Of a stretch of 64,000 nucleotides of DNA, positions 1-9,155 are shown piece after piece. The stretch covers positions 248,001 through 312,000 of the forward strand of contig CAWEQS010000019.1 in assembly GCA_963811265.1 (NCBI GenBank). Reading direction: 5' to 3'. The stretch comes from JAOUJD01 sp963811265. GTDB taxonomy: Bacteria; Pseudomonadota; Gammaproteobacteria; Burkholderiales; Burkholderiaceae_F. The position numbers were made by a program, and so were the translations under genes. Within the stretch, counting starts at the first letter, position 1. Every line of letters begins with the position of its first letter. The notes beneath the pieces are model-generated. The model ran no database searches, had not been told where the DNA came from, and saw only the letters and a program-made list of their open reading frames with translations.

Positions 1-906
1 TTCCATGAAGCGGACGCGGCCCTTCCACGTCGGCCCGGGCGACGAGCGGTGCGCCGCGCGCACCTCGACGTCGACGCTCGCCGCGGTCCGGTGCTTGGTC
101 GGATCGAGCGCCGACGCCGGCTCGGCGACGATCGACTGGTCGATCGAATTGCCGACGATGGACCGCTCGCTGCGGCCGATGAACTCGCCCGCCGCGCCGT
201 TGATGTCGATGACGCGGTTGTCGCGCACGACGATGACGGGCGAGGGCATCGCGTGGACCGCGGCCTGCCAGCCGAATTTCGTCGGGTTGCTGACCAGCGT
301 TGGCGGCGGCTTCCTCTCGCCGTGCCGCGCGAGCGGCTGCTGGCGCCCGATCCACCACGCCGCGAGCAGCCAGAGCGGAAACGCCAGCGCGAACACGACG
401 TGGTCGGGCACCCGCAGCAGGCCGATCGCCGAGATGGCGATCCACGCCGCGATGTAGAGCGTCCAGGTGCGCGGCCAGCCGCCGTAGCTCAAGGCCCCGA
501 ACAGCACGGCGCCGCTCGCGGCGTAGGCGCCCGAACCGCCGAGGAAGATCGCCGGCTTCGGGACCAGCGCGAACATCGCGGCCCACAGCGCGATGTCCGC
601 GATCGCCGTGCCGAGGTAGGCGCGGCCGGGCGTCGAGTCGGGCGCCACGGCGATCCTGGAGTCGACGTGCGACGTCGCGACCATGAAGCGGACGGCCGCG
701 TTCACGGCGGCAAGCGCGAGCCAGGCGAAGGCCCAGCCGCCGGCGCCCGCGCCCAGCGCGACGAACGTGGTCAGGACCGCGAGCAGCAGCAGCGCCGGCA
801 GCAGGCGACGCTCGACGGCGAAGGCGGTGCGGAGATCGAACGACTGGGACGTGCTGGATCGAGCCGGCGTTCTTCGCGCAGTGGGAACGGCTCCGCTCGG
901 CTCCAT
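1..906 (-). CDS. Membrane PAS-domain sensor protein, 3' end cut by window edge
   Basis: An open frame runs from an ATG at 906 to the window edge, 302 codons without a stop. The N-terminal half holds several hydrophobic segments, about residues 32-55 and further helices up to about 190, so this is a multi-pass membrane anchor. About residues 205-300 look like a PAS fold: they start near FGWQAAVHAMPSPVIVV and contain VIDINGAAGEFIGRS, typical of PAS sensor kinases and diguanylate cyclases. The output domain (kinase, GGDEF or other) lies outside the window, so the signalling class cannot be decided. It is divergent from gluQ; the 244 bp between them show no recognisable site. Confidence 0.7.
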   Translation of the reverse strand, partial: MEPSGAVPTARRTPARSSTSQSFDLRTAFAVERRLLPALLLLAVLTTFVALGAGAGGWAFAWLALAAVNAAVRFMVATSHVDSRIAVAPDSTPGRAYLGTAIADIALWAAMFALVPKPAIFLGGSGAYAASGAVLFGALSYGGWPRTWTLYIAAWIAISAIGLLRVPDHVVFALAFPLWLLAAWWIGRQQPLARHGERKPPPTLVSNPTKFGWQAAVHAMPSPVIVVRDNRVIDINGAAGEFIGRSERSIVGNSIDQSIVAEPASALDPTKHRTAASVDVEVRAAHRSSPGPTWKGRVRFME

Positions 907-1150
907 CGTGGCGTGTCGGTAGGTGCTTCTGGTGCGCAGCGCGTTGTCGGCGAAACCGCCTGCGCCTTCACGTCAAGGGCGCATCGTAGCTGGCGCCCGA
1001 TGCGCGCAGCAATCGCCGGCTGTCGGGAACCGCCGCGCCGAGCCGGAAGTGCAAGCCTTCCCGGATAATCGCAGCCCGGGCGCAGCTGCGCACCCGGCGA
1101 CTCGCCGCGTGCTCCCGGCCCGTTGCCACAACCTCTTCCGAGCCCGATCG

Positions 1151-2020
1151 ATGGCCTACCGGGGCCGGTTTGCCCCCTCGCCCACCGGCCCGCTGCACGC
1201 GGGCTCCCTCGTCGCGGCGCTCGCGAGCTGGCTCGACGCGCGCGCGGCGGGCGGCGCCTGGATCGTCCGGATCGAGGATCTCGACCCGCCGCGTGAGGTG
1301 GCCGGGGCCGGCGACGAGATCCTGCGCCAGCTCGCGGACTGCGGACTCGAGTCCGACGAACCGGTGCTGCTGCAGAGCCGGCGTTCGGACGCGTACGAAG
1401 CTGCGTTCCTGCAGCTGGCCGGCCAGGGGCTGGTGTACGGATGCGCCTGCTCGCGGAAGGACGTCGAGGCGGCGATCGCCGCGCGGCCGGGCTGGCCGGA
1501 CGGCGTCTATCCGGGCACGTGCTCGCGAGCCGCCGTCGCGCCGGCGAACGTGCGCGCCTGGCGCATCCGGGTGCCTGACGCGACGGTGTCCTTCGTCGAC
1601 CGCGCGGTCGGTCCGTACGCGCAGTCACTCGCGCGCGAAGTCGGCGACTTCGTGATCCGGCGCGCGGACGGGCTGTGGGCGTACCAGCTGGCGGTGGTCG
1701 TGGACGACGCGCACCAGCGCATCACCGACGTCGTGCGCGGGGCCGACCTGCTCGACAACACGCCGCGGCAGATCCACCTGCAGCGCGTGCTCGGCCTGCC
1801 GCCACCGCGCTACCTTCACGTCCCGGTGGTGGTCGACGAACGGGGCGAGAAACTGTCGAAGCAGACGCTCGCGCCCCCGCTGGACAGGCACGCCCCGCTG
1901 GCCGCGCTCGAAGCCGCCGGACAGCACCTCGGCCTTCCGCGCATCGGCGCGGACGACGTCGCGGCGTTCCTGCGCGTCGCCACCGAGGAGTGGAAGCAAC
2001 GCCATCCGCTGCCGCGGTAG
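1151..2020 (+). CDS. gluQ: Glutamyl-Q tRNA(Asp) synthetase
   Basis: A 289-residue paralogue of the glutamyl-tRNA synthetase catalytic domain without the anticodon-binding half. It attaches glutamate to the queuosine base of tRNA(Asp). The start at 1151 is chosen because the family begins directly with YRGRFAPSPTGPLH; the frame is open further upstream but codes nothing recognisable. Visible are the HIGH-like PTGPLHAGS at residues 11-19, the zinc site Cys98-x-Cys100 with Tyr120 and Cys124, and the KMSKS equivalent EKLSKQ near residue 235. Length and motifs fit the family well. It is a single-gene unit facing the M20 peptidase gene tail to tail with a 6 bp gap. Confidence 0.93.
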   Translation: MAYRGRFAPSPTGPLHAGSLVAALASWLDARAAGGAWIVRIEDLDPPREVAGAGDEILRQLADCGLESDEPVLLQSRRSDAYEAAFLQLAGQGLVYGCACSRKDVEAAIAARPGWPDGVYPGTCSRAAVAPANVRAWRIRVPDATVSFVDRAVGPYAQSLAREVGDFVIRRADGLWAYQLAVVVDDAHQRITDVVRGADLLDNTPRQIHLQRVLGLPPPRYLHVPVVVDERGEKLSKQTLAPPLDRHAPLAALEAAGQHLGLPRIGADDVAAFLRVATEEWKQRHPLPR

Positions 2021-2026
2021 GGGTCG

Positions 2027-3466
2027 TCAGCGCACCGCGGCGACCACGCTCGCGACCGCCGCGGTCAGCTTCTTCGCGTACGGGACGTGCAGGAACTCGT
2101 TCGGGCCGTGCGCGTTCGAGTGCGGTCCCAGCACGCCGGTGATGAAGAACTGCGCGCGCGGGAACTTCGCGCCCAGCATGCTCATGAAGGGAATCGTGCC
2201 GCCCTCGCCGATCCACGCAACGTCGCGCTGGTAGACGTTGCGCGACGCCGCTTCGAACGCCTGCTTCAGCCACGGCGCCGTCTCCGGCGCGTTCCATCCG
2301 GTCGCGCCGTGGTCCGCGTCAAAGGTCACCCGCGCGTTGTACGGCGCGTTATCAGTCAGCGCCTTGCGCAGCGCCGACGTCGCCCGCTCGCCGTCGACCG
2401 TCGGCGGAATCCGCATGCTCAGCTTGAAGGTCGTCTTCGGCCGCAGCACGTTGCCGGCGGAGTCGATCGCCGGGAAGCCCGCCGCGCCGGTCACCGACAG
2501 CGCCGGCCGCCAAGTGCGGTTCAGGATGGCGTCGACCGGATCGGTCGTCGTCGGCATCGCGTGCGCCTGGGCGTCGGGCCCGTGGTTGCAGGTGACCCAC
2601 GGAAACTCCTTCCACACCTGGTCGCCGAGGATCGCGCCGGCCGCGTGCGCCTGTTCGACGCGCTCCGCCGGGATCTCCGCGTGCAGTTCCGGCAGCAGGA
2701 CGTGCCCGGTCTGCGCGTCGTCGACGCGGTTCAGCAACTGGCGCGCGATGCGGAACGACGACGGCACGATCCCGCTCGCATGGCCCGAGTGCACGCCCTC
2801 GGACAGGATCTCGACGGTCAGCGTGCCGCCCACCAGCCCGCGCAGCGACGTGGTGACCCACAGCTGCTCGTAGTTGCGGCAGCCGGAGTCGAGACCGACG
2901 AGCAGTTGAACGTCGCCGAGCCGCGGCGCCAGCAGGTCGAGATAGGCCGGCAGGTCCGGGCTGCCGCTTTCCTCGCACGTCTCGATCAGGCCGACGCAGC
3001 GCGGACGCGGCGCGCCCTGGGCATCGATCGCGGCGATCGTCGTCAGCGCGCAGTACACCGCGTAGCCGTCGTCGCCGCTGCCGCGCCCGTAGAGCTTGCC
3101 GTCCTCGTACACGGGCTTCCACGGGCCGAGGTCCTCGCGCCAGCCGACCATTTCCGGCTGCTTGTCGAGGTGGCCGTAGAACAGCACGGTGCGGTCGTCG
3201 CCGAGGCCCGCGGTCGCCGGAACGTCGAAGAAGAGGCAGGGCGTCAGCCCGTCGATCGTCACGATCTCGAGCTTCAGCCCGGCGATCGGCTGGGCACGGC
3301 ACCACTGCTCGGCCGCCTGGATCACCGCCTTGAGGTGCCCGTGCGCCTCCCAGCTCGCGTCGAACGCGGGCGACTTCGCGGGCACGCGCACGTAGTCGAT
3401 CAGCTGCGGCAGCAGGTCCTCGTCCCAGCGGCGAGCGACGAAACGATCGAGATCGGCGAGGTTCAT
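2027..3466 (-). CDS. M20 family metallopeptidase (dipeptidase/carboxypeptidase type)
   Basis: A 479-residue M20 zinc peptidase of the ArgE/DapE/CPG2 superfamily, cytosolic because no signal peptide is present. Metal ligands are recognisable in order: His in FYGHLDKQ, the bridging Asp in GRGSGDDGYA, the Glu pair in ETCEESGSP, Asp in VGLDSGC, and the distal His in GPHSNAHGPNE near the C terminus. The segment between about residues 210 and 380 is the dimerisation (lid) domain typical of the clade. The substrate cannot be read from sequence; close relatives are annotated as dipeptidases. A purine-rich GGAG lies upstream of the ATG. The gene is convergent with gluQ. Confidence 0.85.
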   Translation of the reverse strand: MNLADLDRFVARRWDEDLLPQLIDYVRVPAKSPAFDASWEAHGHLKAVIQAAEQWCRAQPIAGLKLEIVTIDGLTPCLFFDVPATAGLGDDRTVLFYGHLDKQPEMVGWREDLGPWKPVYEDGKLYGRGSGDDGYAVYCALTTIAAIDAQGAPRPRCVGLIETCEESGSPDLPAYLDLLAPRLGDVQLLVGLDSGCRNYEQLWVTTSLRGLVGGTLTVEILSEGVHSGHASGIVPSSFRIARQLLNRVDDAQTGHVLLPELHAEIPAERVEQAHAAGAILGDQVWKEFPWVTCNHGPDAQAHAMPTTTDPVDAILNRTWRPALSVTGAAGFPAIDSAGNVLRPKTTFKLSMRIPPTVDGERATSALRKALTDNAPYNARVTFDADHGATGWNAPETAPWLKQAFEAASRNVYQRDVAWIGEGGTIPFMSMLGAKFPRAQFFITGVLGPHSNAHGPNEFLHVPYAKKLTAAVASVVAAVR

Positions 3467-3523
3467 CAGGGCATCTCCAGGCGACGGAACGGTCGAGTTT
3501 ATCGCCGCGGACAGGGCCGGCCC

Positions 3524-3557
3524 CGAAAAATGAAACGGCCGCCCGAGGGCGGCCGTT
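3524..3557 (-). terminator. Rho-independent terminator of the cytochrome operon
   Basis: Read on the minus strand, an 8-9 bp GC stem (CGGCCGCCC, short loop, GGGCGGCCG) is followed by TTTCATTTTT. It lies directly after the stop of the octaheme cytochrome gene. Stem plus T-run is a classical intrinsic terminator. Confidence 0.85.
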
Positions 3558-3574
3558 CGACGGGGCGAGTACCG

Positions 3575-5024
3575 CTACTTCTTCTCGGCCTTCGCCTTTT
3601 CAGGCTTGGCGGGTGCCGACGTCTTCGTCGCCGCGGCCGGTGCCGCCGCCGGTGCGGGAGCGGGCGCCGCCGTCGACTTCATTTCGACGTTGAGATTGAC
3701 TGCCGGCCACTGCCGTCCGTGGCACGCCGGGTTCGCGCAGAAGTTTCCGCCTTCGCGCCCGAACTCGAGCTTGCCGTGGCACATCGTGCAGCGTGTCATC
3801 GAGCTTGAAGCGGTGCTCGTGCATGAAGTTGGGCTCGTTGTGGCTGTCCGGCGGCGACACGCCAGCGACCACCGTCGACGGCACGGTGCTCTTGCCGTTC
3901 TCGAGCTTCACCTGCGGCAGGTTGTGGCACAGCGTGCACTGCAGCCGGATCGCCTCGCCCTTGTCGTTCAGGTGCTTGCCGTTGTGGCAGCGGAAGCAGC
4001 CGGGAAAGTCCTTGTGCTGCGCGTGATTCGGGAACGACTTCCAGGTGACGCCCTTTTCGTCGAAGGTGCTGGAGAGCAGGATTTCCCGCATGACCTTCTG
4101 GAACTGCGCGTCCTTCTCCTTCAGGTTCGCCGCGACAGGCGACTTTGCCGCGTTCTCGGCGATGAGCTTGTCGATCGCCTTGGAGCGCTGTTCCATGGGT
4201 CCGCTCAGGTCGCCGACTGCCGCGATCAGGTCGACGGCACGCGCCTTCACGCTAGGCAGCTCGCGATCGATCTTGCCTGCTGCGATGGCCGCGTCCACGC
4301 GGTCGGCCGGGTTCGGGAACGGGTGTCCCACCGCGTTGTGGCAGTTGAAGCACTCCATCCGGCGTGGCTCGAGCTTCGCCAGATCCTCCTTCGAGAGCTT
4401 CGACTCGGCGTCCGTGTAGACGATCTTGGTGCCGTCCGGCCTCGTGACCTGGACCCACGGAATCTCGCGCCCCTGCACGTCGGGGCTCTTGTACTGCACG
4501 TCGTTCGCGATGTGCCAGTGGATGCCGGAAACCTTCCAGGGCACGTCGCGCGGCGCGTCGGCGCTCGTGTGCAGCGTCAACCGATACTCGATCTCGCTGC
4601 TCTTCGGGTCGGTGCCGTAGCGCTTGTTGACGGAGATGCTGTCGTGGTGCTCGGTCTGCGGATAGTGGCAGGCCTCGCACGCTTCGCGCGCCGGGCGCAT
4701 GCCGGAAGCATGCAGCGGCCGCTCGTAGCCGACGATCATCCCCCACAGTTCCTTGAAGTGCGTGGGCTTCATCGCGATCAGCTTCAGGGTCGAGTTGCGG
4801 CCCATGTGGCACTCGACGCAATGCACGCGCGCGTGCGCCGCGGTCTTGTGCGACTCGATCTCCTCAGGGTGCACCGCGTGGCACGTGCTCTCGCAGAACT
4901 GGTCGCTGTTCGTGTACTCCCAGCCCGCGATGCCGGCGGCCGCGAGCACCATCAGCCCGATTCCTCCCGCGACCAGTGCGCCGATGACCCCCATCGTCGT
5001 CTTGGGTCCGAATCTCAACTTCAT
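3575..5024 (-). CDS. NapC/NrfH-type membrane-anchored octaheme cytochrome c (one frameshift)
   Basis: The gene starts at ATG 5024 after an AAGGGGGG ribosome site. The first about 35 residues form one membrane anchor (GVIGALVAGGIGLMVLAAAG), as in NapC/NrfH quinol dehydrogenases. Six CxxCH or CxxxCH heme motifs follow in frame: an unusual CESTCH first site, then CVECH, CEACH, CFNCH, CFRCH and CTLCH. Near 3800 the frame breaks. One surplus base there restores CTMCH, a final CANPACH (CX4CH) and an Ala/Lys/Pro-rich tail to a stop at 3575, giving 482 residues and eight possible hemes. Inferred role: passing electrons between the quinone pool or cytochrome b and periplasmic carriers. It is the last gene of the operon, behind a hairpin. 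Confidence 0.8.
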
Positions 5025-5046
5025 GCGCTGCCCCCCTTATTGTCAT

Positions 5047-5076
5047 AAAGGGCTCCGTCCGCGAGGACGGAGCCCT
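5047..5076 (-). terminator. Intercistronic hairpin between cytochrome b and octaheme cytochrome
   Basis: A perfect inverted repeat, AGGGCTCCGTCC with its complement around a 4-base loop, lies in the 74 bp gap between the two cytochrome genes. On the minus strand it is followed only by TTTATGAC, so it may be a partial terminator, attenuator or mRNA-stabilising stem that tunes expression of the last gene. Function is inferred. Confidence 0.5.
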
Positions 5077-5098
5077 CATCGCAATGCTACCGCCAACC

Positions 5099-5969
5099 CT
5101 AGAAGATGGCGCCGAACAGGATCAGGCCGATGGTGATCAGGCCGAGAACCACGCCCGCCGTCCCGAGGATCCGCCCGAACAACAGGCTTTCGCGCTTCGG
5201 CGCCGGCGCCTCCAGCTGCTGCAACCGGCCCTGCTCGACCAGGCGCGCGTACTCGACCGGACGCTCGTCCTTCAACTCGTGCTCCGAGACAACGCCGGTG
5301 AAGAACACCATGTCCATCGGGAACTTCTCCGGCCGCAGGTGCCCGTTGAAGAAGTGGATCGTGAAGATGAAGCCCACCGCCAGCAGCGCTTCTTCGCCGT
5401 GGACGATCATCGCGATGTTGAACACCCAGCCAGGCAGGAACTGCGAGAAGAACACCGGGAACCACAGCATGAAGCCCGACCCGCCGATGATGAACATCCC
5501 CCAGAAGACCGCCCAGTAGTCGAACTTCTCCCAGTAGGTGTAGCGGTCGAACTGCGGCCGCGGCCCCTTGCCGAAGAACCACTTGAACATGCCGACGATG
5601 TCCTGCCCGTCCTTCAGGTTGGGCACCATCGAGTACGGGCCCCAGAAGTACGCGAGCCAGTCCTCGGCCATGAAGGCGCGGACAAAGACCCGGACGATGT
5701 GGCCGACGAAGAGCACCGTCATGATGACCGCGCTGATGCGGTGGATCAGCGCGGCGCCCTGGAAGCCGCCCATCAGCCTTGACGAGCGTAACGGCCCAGC
5801 CGTGGTCGGCAAACAGCAGCGGCACGCCGGTCAGCGCGAGGCCGATGAACGAGATCATCATGAACGCGTGCATCACGATCTCGACCGGGCCGAAGCGGCG
5901 GTAGTGGCGCCCTGCCGCGTGGGAGCGCGCGGCCGGCACCGAGGTGTTCAAAGCCATCGAACTAGACAT
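5099..5969 (-). CDS. Membrane cytochrome b (di-heme b/b6-like) of the multiheme operon (one frameshift)
   Basis: Composite of 289 residues: 5969 to about 5778, then the +1 frame to the stop at 5099, with one surplus base near 5777. Restored protein: an N-terminal cytosolic stretch, TM1 at IVMHAFMMISFIGLALTGVP, TM2 containing HRISAVIMTVLFVGHIV, TM3 around WGMFIIGGSGFMLWF, TM4 containing IVHGEEALLAVGFIFTIHFF, and a last TM segment at the C terminus. His residues at the helix ends (VMHAF, HRIS, GHIV, IVHG, IHFF) fit b-heme ligands as in FdnI, hydrogenase b and Geobacter Cbc cytochrome b subunits. Inferred role: quinone-interacting membrane subunit linking the flanking multiheme cytochromes. Confidence 0.8.
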
Positions 5970-5981
5970 TTCTCGTTCCTT

Positions 5982-7244
5982 TCAACGACCGCGGCGCCGT
6001 TCGCGCACTTCCCTCAGCTCGCGCAGCATCCATAGCAAGGTGTGCACGCCGAAGAAGGAGAACACGCCGATCAGCAGCCAGACCATGAAGAGGCGCGTGT
6101 AGTACAGGAGCGGTTCGCCCTGCCTGTCATGCGGGTTGCCGTGCGGCTTGAAGGCGGCGAAGTTGGCGTTCGCCCCCGGGTGGCAGCTGCGGCAGGTGCT
6201 GACGCGGTTTTCCGGCGAGATCATCGACTTCGGGTTCGATGCCGGCAGCACTTCGTGCGCGCCGTGGCAGCTGTTGCAGGTCGCGACGCGCGCGAAGCCG
6301 AGGTTCGTCACCTGGCCGTGGTAGGTGTCGCGGTACGTCGTCAGCAGGCCGCCATGGCAATTGCCGCACTCCTTGATGACGTCGACCTGCCATTGCACCG
6401 AGGTGTGCGACTGGATCCCGTGCGCGCTGTGGCAGTCGATGCAGGTCGGCGCGGCCGAGTTGCCGGCCTGGCGCATCTGCCCGTGCATGCTGTTGGTGAA
6501 ACGGCTGTACACCTGCTGGTGGCAGCTGCCGCACATGCCCGCGATGTTTTCGCGGCTGACGCGGCTGTCGGCGTCCATCTTGCCGCGGATCTTGTGGGCG
6601 CCGTGGCAACCCGTGCAGGTCGGCGCGTTGCCGGCGTCGGCGGTGCCGCTGTTGGTCTTCTTGCCGTGGATGCTGTCGTGGTACTGCGTCACGATGTTGC
6701 CGCCGGGCAGATGGGCCTTCTGGACCACGGCGTCGTTGCCGTGGCACGAACCGCAGGTCGCCTCGCGCTTCGTGACGTGCGTGCGCGACGCGGGCTCGGT
6801 GGACTTCAGGATGTCGTGCTTGCCATGGCAGTCGGTGCAGGTGGCCGCCACCATGTTGCCGCCCTTGCGCGCCTTCGCGTGCGCGGTCGACTCGTACTCC
6901 TTGACGGCGGCGTCGTGGCAGGCCGCGCAGTTGGCCGGCTTCAGCTTCGGCGCATGCGGCAGCTTCTCGGCCGAAACGTCGCTGTGGCAGTCGGTGCACT
7001 TGAACTGCATCTGCCCGTGCACGGATCCGGCGAAGACCTTGGCGTCCACGGCGATCGACTTGCCGCTCTCGGACTTCGCTGCCGGGTCCGAGTGGCACAT
7101 CATGCAGCTCTCGTTGGGATCCGGCGGCGGAGCGGCGGCCGCGGCGGCGGCCGGGGCAGGCTTGGCGTCGAGCGAAAGAGAGAAGGTCAGAGCGGCCAGC
7201 GCCACCAGGCCAGGCAGAAGGCGAGACAGACGGATTTTCAGCAT
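5982..7244 (-). CDS. Eleven-heme cytochrome c (cytochrome c3/doubled-CXXCH type) with C-terminal membrane helix
   Basis: I count eleven CxxCH motifs over about 420 residues: CMMCH, CTDCH, CAACH, CTDCH, CGSCH, CTGCH, CGSCH, CIDCH, CGNCH, CNSCH and CRSCH. A signal peptide is seen at MLKIRLSRLLPGLVALAAL, so I prefer the start at 7244 over an in-frame ATG at 7274. A C-terminal hydrophobic helix (LFMVWLLIGVFSFFGVHTLL) followed by a basic tail anchors the heme domain in the inner membrane facing the periplasm. It is the first gene of a three-gene operon with an Fnr-type box about 90-115 bp upstream. Likely a periplasmic electron conduit working with the cytochrome b; the terminal acceptor is unknown. 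Confidence 0.85.
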   Translation of the reverse strand: MLKIRLSRLLPGLVALAALTFSLSLDAKPAPAAAAAAAPPPDPNESCMMCHSDPAAKSESGKSIAVDAKVFAGSVHGQMQFKCTDCHSDVSAEKLPHAPKLKPANCAACHDAAVKEYESTAHAKARKGGNMVAATCTDCHGKHDILKSTEPASRTHVTKREATCGSCHGNDAVVQKAHLPGGNIVTQYHDSIHGKKTNSGTADAGNAPTCTGCHGAHKIRGKMDADSRVSRENIAGMCGSCHQQVYSRFTNSMHGQMRQAGNSAAPTCIDCHSAHGIQSHTSVQWQVDVIKECGNCHGGLLTTYRDTYHGQVTNLGFARVATCNSCHGAHEVLPASNPKSMISPENRVSTCRSCHPGANANFAAFKPHGNPHDRQGEPLLYYTRLFMVWLLIGVFSFFGVHTLLWMLRELREVRERRRGR

Positions 7245-7359
7245 GTTGGGCCCGCGCATCGAATCACTCGGCATTCAACGGCGGCGCGCGGAGAGTGCGC
7301 ATCAGGGCGCGCTGCGTGGTCATGGCGCGGGCAGTGTTGCATGCGACTCCCATGCTCCG

Positions 7360-7373
7360 TTGATACACGTCAA
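7360..7373 (-). promoter_or_regulatory. Fnr/Anr/Dnr-type box upstream of the multiheme operon
   Basis: TTGATACACGTCAA matches the consensus TTGAT-N4-ATCAA with one mismatch. It sits in the 300 bp gap between the cytochrome operon (minus) and the GlcG-like gene (plus), closer to the cytochrome start. The redox role of that operon suggests oxygen- or NO-dependent control. I could not place a matching -10 hexamer with confidence, so the target strand is inferred. The rest of the gap (7275-7573) shows nothing else. Confidence 0.55.
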
Positions 7374-7573
7374 GGCGACTACCGCGCTTTCCCCGCGAAG
7401 CACAGGGGTTTCGATGGCGTCAAACGAACCGATCTCCTCGACCACTGCGGGTCGGGTGCGGACACGGTCGAAGTTGCGCCTCGTCAAACGGGTTGTCGCG
7501 CCGCTGCTACGCTGGACGAGCGCTCCATGCGCAACTCGCATCACATGCCTCGCATCGACAGCACGGAGACCCC

Positions 7574-8074
7574 ATGAAAGCCCGTTGCACACTCATCGCG
7601 GCGCTTGCCGCCATCGCCATGCCGGCTCTTGCGCTCGCGCAGTCCGGCACATACACCGTCCGGCAGCTCACACCCGAGACGGCCGCCAAGGCCACGCGCG
7701 CGGCGCTCGAAGACTGCCGCAAGCGCGGCTACCAGGTGGCCGTCGCCGTGGTCGACCGCGCCGGCGTGGCTCAGGCCCTGATGCGCGATCGCTTCGCCGG
7801 GCCACACACCGTCAGCACCGCGATCAACAAGGGATGGACCGCGATCAGCTTCCGCACGGACACGCTCGAGTTCGGCCGGGCGACCGCCGGAGCCAGCGAG
7901 AGCGCCGGAATCCGCCACCTGCCGAATGTCGTTGCGGTCGGCGGCGGAGTGAACATCCAGGCCGGCGGGACGACCGTCGGCGCAATCGGCGTCTCGGGCG
8001 CGCCGACCGGCGAAGCCGACGAGGCCTGCGCGAAGGCCGGCATCGCCGCGATCCGCGACGAACTGGACTTCTAG
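7574..8074 (+). CDS. Secreted GlcG/HbpS-family (DUF336) heme-binding-like protein
   Basis: 166 residues with a clear signal peptide (MKARCTLIAALAAIAMPALALA, cleavage after the ALA near residue 22). The mature part has the GlcG/HbpS fold signature: a helical start LTPETAAKATRAAL, the core VAVVDRAGVAQALMR, and the glycine-rich VVAVGGGVNI and GAIGVSGAP strands. Family members bind heme or small ligands; periplasmic versions often sit near redox genes. The exact ligand is unknown. It faces away from the cytochrome operon across the Fnr-type box and is followed by a strong inverted repeat. Confidence 0.75.
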   Translation: MKARCTLIAALAAIAMPALALAQSGTYTVRQLTPETAAKATRAALEDCRKRGYQVAVAVVDRAGVAQALMRDRFAGPHTVSTAINKGWTAISFRTDTLEFGRATAGASESAGIRHLPNVVAVGGGVNIQAGGTTVGAIGVSGAPTGEADEACAKAGIAAIRDELDF

Positions 8075-8085
8075 GGCCTGTTGAC

Positions 8086-8113
8086 GCCCGGATCGCGCAT
8101 TCGCGATCCGGGC
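8086..8113 (+). terminator. Perfect 12 bp inverted repeat after the GlcG-like gene
   Basis: GCCCGGATCGCG, a CATT loop and the exact complement follow 12 bases after the stop at 8074. There is no T-run, so it is a candidate terminator or 3' stabilising stem rather than a textbook one. Confidence 0.5.
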
Positions 8114-8163
8114 GCTGAGAGCCCTGGCGCGATCGCGGAAGTGCCCGCGATACCATCGACGGC

Positions 8164-9061
8164 GTGACCTCCCGCCTCACGCCGTCGACGGCAGCGCTGC
8201 TGCTGCTGCCGCCGTTGTTCTGGGCCGGCAACGCCGTCGTCGGACGCGCGCTCGTCGGCCACTTTCCCCCGCTGGCATTGTCGTTCTGGCGCTGGGCGCT
8301 GGCATTCGCGATCCTGCTGCCCTTCGCCGCGCGATCGATCAGGGCGCATCACGACACGATCCGCACGCACTGGCGCGCCCTCGTCGTCCTCAGCTTCCTG
8401 GGCGTGGCCTGCTACAACTCGCTCCAGTACCTCGCGCTGCAGACCTCGGGCGCGGTCAACGCGACCCTGATCGGCGCCTCCGGGCCGGTGGCCGGCCTGC
8501 TGATCGGCGCGGCGTTCTACCAGGCGCGCGTCGGCCACCGGCAATGGATCGGCGCGGCGCTGTCGGCCGCCGGCGTCCTGTGGGTCATCGCCCGCGGCGA
8601 CCTGGCCAACCTGCTCGGGCTCCGGTTCGCGATGGGCGACCTGATCATGCTGGTCGCGACCGTGCTGTGGAGTTTCTACACGTGGATGTTGCGGCGCCAG
8701 CGGCCGCCGCTGCCGATGACCGCGTTCCTGGCGCTGCAGATCGGGCTCGGCGCGTTGATGATCCTGCCGCATCTACCTGATCGAACTCGCCGTCACGCAG
8801 CGCGTCCCGGAGGCCACCACGACCAACGTCGCGGCGCTCGTCTACGTGGCCGTGCTGCCCTCGATCGTTGCCTACTACTGCTGGGACCGGGGCGTGGCGC
8901 GCGCCGGCGCCGTCCTCCCGATGTACTTCGTCAACCTGACGCCGGTGTTCACGGCCTTGCTCGCGACGTTCTTCCTCGCCGAGCCGATCGGCCTGTATCA
9001 CTTCGTGGGCGGGGCCCTGATCCTGGTCGGCATCCACCTCGCGAACCGGCCGACGGCCTGA
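8164..9061 (+). CDS. EamA/DMT-family transporter (one frameshift)
   Basis: A 298-residue drug/metabolite transporter with about ten hydrophobic helices in two EamA repeats. A GTG start at 8164 gives the usual short N terminus directly before TM1. The frame breaks after GLGALMILP: one surplus C near 8770 must be removed to continue with IYLIELAVTQ and the second repeat through to the stop at 9061. The second repeat is intact (YCWDRGVARAGAVLPMYFVN, then FFLAEPIGLYHFVGGALIL). The substrate is unknown for this family in general. Confidence 0.8.
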
Positions 9062-9155
9062 TCCGCCGGGCCCGGGATACGCGCAGGCGCGCAGGAGGCG
9101 GTGGCTACAATGCCGCGTCCCGCGGACTCACCCCTGCCCAGGCCAAGGCCATTCG

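Noticed and set aside
907..1150. tRNA or small RNA gene in the gap before gluQ
   Set aside because: No T-loop-like GTTCGAAT or cloverleaf arms, and no promoter/terminator pair seen.
2087..3808. 573-codon open frame on the plus strand across the M20 peptidase
   Set aside because: Arg/Val/Asp-rich translation without any motif, antisense to a gene with complete metal-site motifs; typical shadow frame of high-GC DNA.
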